Shown here: in pieces, positions 1 to 5,370 of the stretch
How the letters are laid out: each line of letters starts with the position of its first letter
How positions within the stretch are numbered: position 1 is the first letter of the stretch
Assembly (NCBI GenBank): GCA_023437285.1
Contig: JAEZGP010000114.1
Location: forward strand, 1 to 5,370
DNA length: 5,370 nucleotides
Source: Actinomycetes bacterium
GTDB taxonomy: Bacteria; Actinomycetota; Actinomycetes; Mycobacteriales; Micromonosporaceae
Direction of reading: 5' to 3'
Made by a program: the position numbers and the translations under genes
The notes under the pieces: generated by a model
Told to the model about the DNA's origin: nothing
Databases searched by the model: none
The model's input: only the letters and a program-made list of their open reading frames with translations

Positions 1-33
1 TCGCCCGATCATGGATTTGGGGTCGGACTCCAC
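1..33 (-). CDS. Possible 5' end of the next nitrogen-operon gene (glnD expected), cut by window edge
   Basis: A GTG at 33-31 opens a reading frame that runs to the window edge (MESDPKSMIGR, 11 codons, mostly G/C in third position). A GGAG motif lies 11 nt upstream at 48-45, a rather long spacing. The assignment rests mainly on context: in many actinobacteria amtB and glnK are followed by glnD, the PII-modifying nucleotidyltransferase, and this frame follows glnK on the same strand. Eleven codons cannot identify a family. An alternative ATG in the same frame (12-10) has no ribosome binding site close by. A competing 15-codon ORF from the ATG at 56-54 ends within the window and looks like chance. 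Confidence 0.25.
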   Translation of the reverse strand, partial: MESDPKSMIGR

Positions 34-60
34 GGGGCTCGGATCTCCATATCCATGATC
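7..60. repeat. Imperfect inverted repeat downstream of glnK
   Basis: GATCATGGAT at 7-16 is the exact reverse complement of ATCCATGATC at 51-60. Past one mismatch, three more pairs (18-20 with 47-49) extend the stem to 13 of 14 positions, leaving a loop of about 26 nt (21-46). In the minus-strand transcript the hairpin would take in the two G residues of the GGAG motif proposed for the next gene, with its GTG candidate in the loop. No U-tract follows, so it does not look like a classical intrinsic terminator. It could be a translational control element, an mRNA stability element, or an attenuator between glnK and the next gene. Confidence 0.6.
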
Positions 61-93
61 AATCTTTCGGTCGGGACCAGGCCGTTGAAGGGC

Positions 94-468
<375 letters not shown>

Positions 469-1857
469 TTAGCCTGCAACCTTTTCGGCGGGGGTATCCG
501 CCGACGACTCCGGAGTTGCCCCGGAGGGGGAGATGCCCGCGAGGGCGAAGGCGCCGGCACTGCTGCCGCCACCACCGGCCGGCGAGGTGTCGTACGCGCT
601 CTCCGCGTGCTCGGCCACGTCGATGCCCTCGACCTCGGACTCGGCCGAGACCCGGAACCCGATCGTGTACTTGACCGCCAGGGCGAGGACCGCGGCGATC
701 ACGAACGAGTACACGGTGACGATGCCGCTGGCCTCGAACTGCCGCAGCAGCTGCGTGCCGCCGCCGCCGTAGAGCAGGCCGTTGTTGGCGCCCAGCGCGT
801 CGGTGATCGCGCCGTTGACGGCGTCGTTGGCGACGAAGCCCAGCGCCAGCGAGCCGATCCAACCACCGACGAAGTGGACCGCGACCACGTCGAGCGAGTC
901 GTCGAAGCCCAGCTTGTACTTCAGCGCCACGGCCAGCGAGCAGACCGCACCGGCCACGATGCCGAGCACCACGGCGTAGATCGGGGAGATGAAGCCACAG
1001 GCCGGGGTGATGGCGACCAGACCAGCGACCGCGCCGGAGGAGGCTCCGACGAGGGTCGGCTTGCCGTCGCGGATCCACTCGACCAGGATCCAGCCGAGCA
1101 GCGCGGCGGCCGTCGCGACCTGCGTGTTGACGAAGGCGACCGCGGTGGTGCCGTCGACCGTCAGCTCGGAGCCGGCGTTGAAGCCGAACCAGCCGAACCA
1201 CAGCAGGCCGGCGCCGAGGGCCACGAACGGCACGTTGTGCGGCTTGAAGCTCTCCTTCGGCCAGCCGACGCGCTTACCGAGCACGAGCGCCACGGCCAGG
1301 GCCGCCGCACCGGCGTTGATGTGGACCGCCGTACCACCGGCGAAGTCCAGCGCGTGGATGCCGGCGCCGATGAAGCCGCCGCCCCAGACCCAGTGCGCGA
1401 CCGGCACGTACACGAGGGTGAACCAGCCGAACGCGAACACGAGCCAACCGGCGAACTTCGTCCGGTCCGACAGTGCGCCGCTGATCAGGGCGACCGTGAT
1501 GATGGCGAACATCATCTGGAAGACCATGAACGCGTAGGTCGGGATGCCGGTGGTGCCCCAGAACTCGGCGAAGATCGTGTCGGTCTTGTCGCCGGTGTAC
1601 TGGGTGAAGCTGCCGATGAACTTGTTGAGGCCCTCGCCGTCGTTGCTGCCGAAGGCGAGCGAGAAGCCGTAAACGAGCCACAGTACCGAGATGAGCCCGA
1701 TGGACGAGAAGCTCATCATCATCATGTTGAGCACGCTCTTGGAGCGGTTCAGGCCTCCGTAGAAGAAGGCCAGGCCTGGCGTCATGAGCAAAACGAGTGC
1801 AGACGATACCAACAGCCAGGCAGTGTTGCCTGTCTCGATCGTCGGTGCTTCAGGCAC
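469..1857 (-). CDS. amtB: Ammonium transporter (Amt/MEP/Rh family)
   Basis: A 462-residue trimeric inner-membrane channel for ammonium uptake. About 11 hydrophobic helices can be placed, roughly 13-35, 46-70, 104-128, 134-158, 171-195, 208-230, 243-262, 269-288, 291-314, 323-342 and 379-402. The family signature DFAGGTAVHINAG starts at 171, with Asp171 and His179. His328 in VHFVGG is the second pore histidine. Trp158, the FQMMF pair near 117, and Trp223/Phe226/Ser230 in GWFGFNAGS correspond to the periplasmic recruitment site and Phe gate of E. coli AmtB. The start is GTG at 1857, preceded by AAGGAGGGG. The cytosolic C-terminus keeps the conserved EVEGIDVAEHAESAY (408-422), followed by about 40 low-complexity Gly/Ser/Ala/Pro residues. 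It leads the operon with glnK. A GlnR-like operator array lies 86 nt upstream of the start. Confidence 0.97.
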   Translation of the reverse strand: MPEAPTIETGNTAWLLVSSALVLLMTPGLAFFYGGLNRSKSVLNMMMMSFSSIGLISVLWLVYGFSLAFGSNDGEGLNKFIGSFTQYTGDKTDTIFAEFWGTTGIPTYAFMVFQMMFAIITVALISGALSDRTKFAGWLVFAFGWFTLVYVPVAHWVWGGGFIGAGIHALDFAGGTAVHINAGAAALAVALVLGKRVGWPKESFKPHNVPFVALGAGLLWFGWFGFNAGSELTVDGTTAVAFVNTQVATAAALLGWILVEWIRDGKPTLVGASSGAVAGLVAITPACGFISPIYAVVLGIVAGAVCSLAVALKYKLGFDDSLDVVAVHFVGGWIGSLALGFVANDAVNGAITDALGANNGLLYGGGGTQLLRQFEASGIVTVYSFVIAAVLALAVKYTIGFRVSAESEVEGIDVAEHAESAYDTSPAGGGGSSAGAFALAGISPSGATPESSADTPAEKVAG

Positions 1858-1861
1858 GCTG

Positions 1862-1870
1862 CCCCTCCTT
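1862..1870 (-). promoter_or_regulatory. Ribosome binding site of amtB, supports the GTG start
   Basis: AAGGAGGGG on the minus strand ends 4 nt before the GTG at 1857, a near-perfect match to the anti-Shine-Dalgarno sequence. It supports GTG over any internal ATG, and the resulting N-terminus (MPEAPTIETGNTAW) fits the family. Confidence 0.85.
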
Positions 1871-1943
1871 GATTAAGTTTCCTCCCTTCCGACGCTGGCA
1901 GCGATGCCGGTACGTCGGATGGCGGGAAGCGTCGCGTACCCCT

Positions 1944-2003
1944 GTTTCACGCAAGGTCCCCGATAGGTTTCCAAATAGTCACTGTGTGTTTCAGACGTGT
2001 GAA
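1944..2003 (-). promoter_or_regulatory. Putative GlnR operator array upstream of amtB
   Basis: The known GlnR consensus in actinomycetes is gTnAc-n6-GaAAc, repeated. Read on the plus strand as its reverse complement, this region shows GTTTC (1944-1948), GTCCC (1956-1960), GTTTC (1967-1971), GTCAC (1978-1982), GTTTC (1988-1992) and GTGAA (1999-2003). Successive starts are 12, 11, 11, 10 and 11 bp apart. The core 1967-1982 matches the consensus exactly, including the 6-nt spacer. The other units each deviate by one base or one spacer position. The location in front of amtB is where GlnR acts in Streptomyces. I could not place a convincing -10/-35 pair for amtB. Binding by GlnR is inferred, not shown. 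Confidence 0.7.
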
Positions 2004-2068
2004 GGCGTGGGGGCCGGTCCCGGTCAGGCCGATTCAGGTGACCATGGATGGGGGTTTACCGACCGCAC

Positions 2069-2074
2069 TAGCAT
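2069..2074 (+). promoter_or_regulatory. Candidate -10 box for a leaderless lprG-type mRNA
   Basis: TAGCAT fits the actinobacterial TAnnnT -10 pattern and ends 7 nt before the ATG at 2082, which would put the transcription start at or next to the start codon. No Shine-Dalgarno-like sequence is present in front of that ATG, as expected for a leaderless message. I do not see a good -35 hexamer at 17-18 bp, which is common for such promoters. Confidence 0.5.
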
Positions 2075-2081
2075 CGCGGTC

Positions 2082-2771
2082 ATGCCACGACCCCGGGTCC
2101 TCCTCACCACCGTGATCGCGCTCCTCGCCGTCCTCGTCGCCGCGGGCTGCGGCCCCAAGAAGGAAGCGCCGGCCACCCTGCCGGCCGGATCTGAGCTGCT
2201 CAGCAAGGCCTCCACCAAGATGAAGGAGGTGACCGACGCCCACGTCGTCATCACCGTCGACGGCACCCTGCCGAACCTGCCGATGAAGAAGGCAGACGGC
2301 GTACTCACCCGCGCGGGCGATGCCAAGGGCACCGTTCAGCTGGAACAGTTCGGCCTCCTGGTCGAGCTTTCCTTCGTCATCGCGAACAAGACCGCCTACC
2401 TCAAAGGCCCCACCGGCGGCTGGGCCAACCAGCCGATGAGCCAGCTGACCGGTGTCTTCGACCCGGCCGCCGTGCTCGACCCCGACCGCGGGGTGGCCAA
2501 CGTGCTGGCCACCGCCACGAACGGCACGACCCAGGGCAAGGAGACCGTCGACGGCAAGGAGACCTACAAGGTCTCGGCCACCTTCTCCGACGCCGCGATG
2601 GCGCAGCTGCTGCCCGGCATCGGCACCGGCGTCACCGGCAACGTCTGGCTAGACACCGCCGACTCGACCCTGCGCAAGGCCGCGTTCGTCGTGCCCGGCG
2701 CCGGTCAGCCCGCCACCGTCACGATCACCGTCGACCAGATCAACGCCGGAGCCACGATCAGTGCACCCTGA
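2082..2771 (+). CDS. lprG: LprG-family (LppX_LprAFG) lipid-carrier lipoprotein
   Basis: A 229-residue exported lipoprotein, close to the 236 residues of M. tuberculosis LprG. The signal peptide has Arg3/Arg5, a hydrophobic core (6-19) and a lipobox ending AAGC, with Cys23 as the lipidated residue. The mature part matches LprG from memory along its length. The clearest stretch is [18 protein letters not shown] (mature middle; LprG has YDPAQVLNPDTGLANVLA), followed by an [11 protein letters not shown] segment that matches LprG's DTINGQNT region. LprG folds into a hydrophobic-pocket half-barrel that carries triacylated lipids outside the inner membrane. I start at the ATG at 2082 because it gives a canonical signal peptide. 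The frame stays open upstream to about 1797 but has no signal-like sequence there. The next gene, an Rv1410-type exporter, overlaps its end by 11 nt, so the two should act together. The substrate in this host is unknown. Confidence 0.9.
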   Translation: MPRPRVLLTTVIALLAVLVAAGCGPKKEAPATLPAGSELLSKASTKMKEVTDAHVVITVDGTLPNLPMKKADGVLTRAGDAKGTVQLEQFGLLVELSFVIANKTAYLKGPTGGWANQPMSQLTGVFDPAAVLDPDRGVANVLATATNGTTQGKETVDGKETYKVSATFSDAAMAQLLPGIGTGVTGNVWLDTADSTLRKAAFVVPGAGQPATVTITVDQINAGATISAP

Positions 2772-4302
2772 CCCGGTCGCGGCCCAGCGCGTGGGGCGGC
2801 GGACGGCCATCGGCGTCACCGGCGCCGCCGTGCTGCTCGCCGCCCTCGACGCGTACGTCGTCGTGACGATCCTCGTCACCCTGGCCAAGGACCTCAGCGT
2901 CCCGGTCAACCACCTGGAGCGGATCACCCCGGTCGTCACCGGCTACCTGCTCGGCTACGTCGCCGGCATGCCGCTGCTGGGCAGCCTGTCCGACCGCTAC
3001 GGCCGCCGCCCGCTCATCCAGGTGTGCCTGGCCGGCTTCGCCGTCGGCTCGGCCCTCACCGCGCTCGCCCCGAGCGTCGGCCTGCTCGTCGCCGGCCGCG
3101 CCATCCAGGGCCTGGCCGGCGGGGCGCTGCTACCCGTCACCATGGCGCTCGTCGGCGACCTGTTCGCCGCCGCGTCGCGCTCCGTCGCGCTCGGGGTGGT
3201 GGGGGCCGCCCAGGAACTGGGCAGCGTGCTCGGACCGCTCTACGGCGCGGGCGTCGCGGCGTGGCTGGGCTGGCGTGGAATTTTCTGGATCAACGTGCCG
3301 CTCACCGTGGTCGCGATGGTCGCCGTTCACTTCGCTTTATCGGGTACGCGCCAGCGCGCGCCGGCGTCGTCGGACTCCCCCGCACCCGGGGTCGACCTGG
3401 TCGGCGGCCTGCTGTTGGCGGCCGGCCTGGGCCTGCTCGTCGCCGGCCTGCACAACCCCGACCCCGAGCGCGGTGTGCTGCCCCCGTGGGGCCCGCCGAT
3501 CCTGATCGCCGCCGGGGTGGCGTTCCTGGCGTTCGTCGCCTGGCACCTGTACGCGGGCCGCACCGCGCGGCCGCGCCTGTTCGACACCACCGGGGTGGCG
3601 CGCGGCCCGTTCCTCGCGGCGCTCGGCGCAAGCTTCGCCGCCGGTACCGCCCTGATGGTCACCCTCGTCGACGTCGAACTCGTCGCGCAGACCGCGCTGC
3701 GGCTCGACTCGACCGGCGCCGCGCTGCTGCTGGTCCGGTTCCTCGCCGCGCTGCCCGTCGGCGCCGTCATCGGCGGCGTCCTCGCGCGCAAGGTGGGCGA
3801 GCGCTGGCTCACGTTCGCGGGCCTGGCCGCGGCCGGCGCGGCGTACTGGCTCATGTCCCGGTGGCCGACCGACGTGCTGGCCGCACGGTACGACCTGGGT
3901 GTGGTGAGCCTGCCACGGCTGGACACCGACCTCGTCCTGGCGGGCCTCGGGCTGGGCCTGACGATCGCGCCGCTGTCGGCCGTGGTGCTGCGCCTGGCGC
4001 CAGCGGCCCGGCACGGCACCGCGTCGGCAGCCGTCGTGCTCGCCCGGATGATGGGCATGCTCGTCGGCGTCGCGGCGCTCACCGCGTGGGGCCTGCACCG
4101 GTTCAAGGAGCTGACCGCCGACCTGGCCACCCCGCTGCCGTTCGGCGTCACCCGGGAGGAATACCAGGCCCAGGTCGACGCGTACACGGTGGCGCTCAAC
4201 GCCGCGCTGCGCACGGAGTACTCGGAGATCTTCGCCGTCACGGCGGCGGTCTGCGTGGTCGGCGCGCTGCTCGGCCTGTTGCTGGGCCGCCGCTCGACAT
4301 GA
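2761..4302 (+). CDS. MFS lipid exporter, P55/Rv1410 type
   Basis: A 513-residue major facilitator with 14 likely helices: 12 core helices plus two linker helices at about 214-232 and 244-265. It closely resembles mycobacterial P55 (Rv1410c, 518 residues). Shared features are LDAYVVVTI in helix 1 (Asp30, Rv1410 Asp22), [13 protein letters not shown] and motif [11 protein letters not shown] (74-83, Asp78), [14 protein letters not shown] (149-162, Glu152, Rv1410 Glu147), [10 protein letters not shown] (298-307) and [16 protein letters not shown] (421-436, Arg429). The long stretch between helices 11 and 12 (about 446-489) fits the elongated periplasmic helices described for this subfamily. Rv1410 is known to extract triacylglycerides from the inner membrane and was earlier called a multidrug efflux pump. 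The start is GTG at 2761, overlapping the lprG stop, with CGGAG 9 nt upstream, so translational coupling is likely. Exact residue equivalences are from memory. Confidence 0.93.
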   Translation: MHPDPVAAQRVGRRTAIGVTGAAVLLAALDAYVVVTILVTLAKDLSVPVNHLERITPVVTGYLLGYVAGMPLLGSLSDRYGRRPLIQVCLAGFAVGSALTALAPSVGLLVAGRAIQGLAGGALLPVTMALVGDLFAAASRSVALGVVGAAQELGSVLGPLYGAGVAAWLGWRGIFWINVPLTVVAMVAVHFALSGTRQRAPASSDSPAPGVDLVGGLLLAAGLGLLVAGLHNPDPERGVLPPWGPPILIAAGVAFLAFVAWHLYAGRTARPRLFDTTGVARGPFLAALGASFAAGTALMVTLVDVELVAQTALRLDSTGAALLLVRFLAALPVGAVIGGVLARKVGERWLTFAGLAAAGAAYWLMSRWPTDVLAARYDLGVVSLPRLDTDLVLAGLGLGLTIAPLSAVVLRLAPAARHGTASAAVVLARMMGMLVGVAALTAWGLHRFKELTADLATPLPFGVTREEYQAQVDAYTVALNAALRTEYSEIFAVTAAVCVVGALLGLLLGRRST

Positions 4303-4312
4303 CCGCGTCGCG

Positions 4313-4894
4313 CTACAGCCGCTCCAGCATCGTCCGCATCTCGGCGATCTCGGCCCGCTGGCTGGTGATGATCTGCTGGGCGAGGGCCTTCGCGTCCGCG
4401 TTCGTCCCGTCGGCCAGCTCGGTCTCGGCCATGTCGATGGCGCCCTCATGATGGGCGATCATGAACGTGGCGTAGAGCCGGTCGAACTCCCGGCCGCTGG
4501 CCGCGCGCAGCTTCGCCATGTCGGCGGCGCTCACCATGCCCGGCATCCCGTGACCCATGGTCGCCGGCATGTGCGTGGGGCGGCCCCACGCGGTCAACCA
4601 GCCGGACATCGTGGCGATCTCGGGCGCCTGGGCGGCCTTGATCTTCGCGGCCAGACTGGTCAGCTCCGGGTCACTGGAGCGCCCCGGCGCCAGGTCCGAC
4701 ATCTCCACCGCCTGCTGGTGATGCGGGATCATCATCTGCGCGAACATGACGTCCGCCCCGTTGGCGACGACAGCCCCGTCCGAGGCGGTCGCGGCCGGGC
4801 CGGACATGTGCGGCATGTTGGCGTGGTCGCCCGCGCAGCCGCCGAGCGCGACGGTCAGCGCGGCGAGCGCCACCACAACACGAAATCTAGACAT
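4313..4894 (-). CDS. DUF305 lipoprotein with duplicated HH-x-x-A-x-x-M helix motif
   Basis: A 193-residue predicted lipoprotein of the DUF305 family. The signal peptide ends in the lipobox LGGC with Cys20. Two halves repeat the same design. The first has MMIPHHQQAVEM (His58-His59) and later QAPEIATM (89-96). The second has FMIAHHEGAIDM (His148-His149) and QRAEIAEM (179-186). Each half is therefore a helical hairpin with paired His plus Met and Glu. Additional Met/His clusters occur at 24-30 and 108-120, which suggests metal binding, perhaps copper, though the biochemical role of the family is not settled. I start at the ATG at 4894, with GAAAGG 9 nt upstream. The longer frame from 4933 would place 13 unrelated residues before the signal peptide. 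Its stop is 10 bp from the stop of the convergent MFS gene. No dedicated terminator is visible in that gap. Confidence 0.93.
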   Translation of the reverse strand: MSRFRVVVALAALTVALGGCAGDHANMPHMSGPAATASDGAVVANGADVMFAQMMIPHHQQAVEMSDLAPGRSSDPELTSLAAKIKAAQAPEIATMSGWLTAWGRPTHMPATMGHGMPGMVSAADMAKLRAASGREFDRLYATFMIAHHEGAIDMAETELADGTNADAKALAQQIITSQRAEIAEMRTMLERL

Positions 4895-4923
4895 AAAAGA
4901 CAACCTTTCGATGAATGGGTACG

Positions 4924-4948
4924 AGGACAGCACGCGCGGGGCTGTCCT
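4924..4948 (-). terminator. Hairpin across the stop codon of the repeat protein gene
   Basis: AGGACAGC (4924-4931) and GCTGTCCT (4941-4948) form a perfect 8-bp stem with a 9-nt loop. On the minus strand the stem begins inside the TAG stop codon at 4949-4947 and lies 30 to 54 nt before the DUF305 start. There is no U-tract after it. U-less hairpins can terminate or pause transcription in actinobacteria. It could equally be an operator for the DUF305 promoter or an intercistronic processing site. Confidence 0.45.
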
Positions 4949-5370
4949 ACGTACGCATCACCGCGACGGTCGCCAGTCGGAGCCCGTACGGAGGGGTCGG
5001 CGGACCACGCGCCGGCCGGGCCGCCACAATGATCGGCGACGGCGTCCCGTGCGCCGCGCTTCGCGTGCCGCGCCGTACCAGCGCCACAAGGGCGGCCAAC
5101 CCGACGGCCGCGAGAACGGCCAGGCACACACTCCACACCGGTAGCCCGTCACGCCGACCAGGCACATCACGGACGATGGTGCCGTGGCGTGCCGAGAGCC
5201 CGGCGACCTGGGCAGCATCGCGAGTCCCGGCGAGGTGGGCGGCATCGTGCGTGGCGGCGGCATCGCGGGTCGCGGCATCGCGGGTCGCGGCATCATCGCG
5301 GGTCGCGGCATCATCGCGGGTGGCGGCGTCATCGCGGGTGGCGGCATCATCGCGGGTCGCGGCATCATCG
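4947..5370 (-). CDS. C-terminal part of a DDAATR-repeat protein with one membrane helix (5' end outside window)
   Basis: On the minus strand one frame is open from the window edge to TAG at 4949-4947, 140 codons. It reads five copies of DDAATR, then DAATR, DAAATH, DAAHLAGTR and DAAQVAGLSAR. A basic-flanked hydrophobic helix follows (LPVWSVCLAVLAAV and onward, ending VRRGTR), then a Pro/Arg-rich tail of about 40 residues (HGTPSPIIVAARPARGPP...). All repeat-length differences are multiples of three, so the frame is kept through the tract. The Ala/Asp/Arg repeats suggest an extended or helical amphipathic segment in front of a membrane anchor. I do not recognise the family. A DUF3618-like membrane-stress protein is a loose guess. 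The GTG at 5165 could start a short version, but the continuing frame makes that less likely. Other frames through the repeats are also partly open, so the strand is probable rather than certain. Confidence 0.5.
   Translation of the reverse strand, partial: DDAATRDDAATRDDAATRDDAATRDDAATRDAATRDAAATHDAAHLAGTRDAAQVAGLSARHGTIVRDVPGRRDGLPVWSVCLAVLAAVGLAALVALVRRGTRSAAHGTPSPIIVAARPARGPPTPPYGLRLATVAVMRT
5215..5370. repeat. Tandem repeat tract of 15- and 18-bp units
   Basis: The plus-strand unit is GCATCATCGCGGGTCGCG (18 bp) at 5290-5307, 5308-5325, 5326-5343, 5344-5361 and a cut copy at 5362-5370. The 18-bp copies differ by one or two bases (GTC/GTG and GCA/GCG). Two 15-bp units lacking one ATC lie at 5260-5274 and 5275-5289. 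A decayed copy at 5215-5229 has two mismatches to the 15-bp unit, and another decayed copy lies at 5242-5256. The tract runs off the right edge. Units become more alike toward the edge, which fits recent expansion from that side. It lies within the coding frame of the repeat protein. Confidence 0.9.

Noticed and set aside
1797..2081. N-terminal extension of the LprG-type protein from the upstream open frame
   Set aside because: The extension has no signal-like or conserved sequence, runs back past the amtB start, and would bury the lipoprotein signal peptide in the middle of the protein.
4303..4312. Bidirectional terminator between the MFS and DUF305 genes
   Set aside because: Only 10 bp separate the stop codons and I found no inverted repeat in or around them.
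3024..4451. A 475-codon plus-strand frame overlapping the MFS gene
   Set aside because: Its product is Arg/Gly/Pro-rich shadow sequence, while the overlapping frame encodes a full MFS protein with conserved motifs.
4958..5368. Minus-strand frame reading MMPRPAMMPPPAM repeats
   Set aside because: It is the same repeat tract in another frame. Downstream it gives Arg-rich sequence with no helix, whereas the chosen frame leads into a basic-flanked membrane segment.
5176..5370. Plus-strand frame from the ATG at 5176 reading AASSRV repeats, and a parallel plus frame reading IIAGRG
   Set aside because: Both are open to the edge, so they cannot be fully excluded, but neither has a ribosome binding site, and the minus frame is longer and has coherent topology.
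5260..5370. Possible CRISPR array
   Set aside because: The units are directly adjacent 15/18-bp copies with no unique spacers, so this is a coding tandem repeat.

Overview
The window is about 5.4 kb of GC-rich DNA with strong G/C bias at third codon positions, GTG starts and Actinobacteria-type gene families. The gene content points to the chromosome of a filamentous or related actinobacterium. A Micromonosporaceae-like host is my guess from general look, not something the sequence proves. I see no mobile element, rRNA, tRNA or CRISPR array.

Left part (1-1857, minus strand): a nitrogen-assimilation operon in the order amtB (ammonium channel), then glnK (PII signal protein), 36 nt apart. A third gene, glnD by known actinobacterial gene order, is expected beyond the left edge. 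A possible GTG start for it lies at 33-31, inside an imperfect inverted repeat (7-60).

Middle (1858-4302): a 224-bp divergent intergenic region carries six pentamers spaced about 11 bp apart that match the GlnR operator pattern (1944-2003). It also holds a TAnnnT -10 box placed for a leaderless mRNA of the rightward gene. The rightward operon is an LprG-family lipoprotein followed, with an 11-nt overlap, by a P55/Rv1410-type MFS transporter. This is the same pair as mycobacterial lprG-Rv1410c, which moves triacylated lipids out of the inner membrane.

Right part (4313-5370, minus strand): a DUF305 lipoprotein with a duplicated His-His/Met helix motif converges on the MFS gene with 10 bp between stop codons. 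Upstream of it, in the same orientation, is the 3' part of a gene for a protein with tandem DDAATR repeats and one membrane helix. A small hairpin sits across that gene's stop codon.

Most of the window is ordinary core chromosome. The points most worth following are the GlnR-like array shared by amtB and the lipid-export operon, the in-frame 15/18-bp repeat tract, and the hairpin-forming repeat around the presumed start of the next nitrogen gene.
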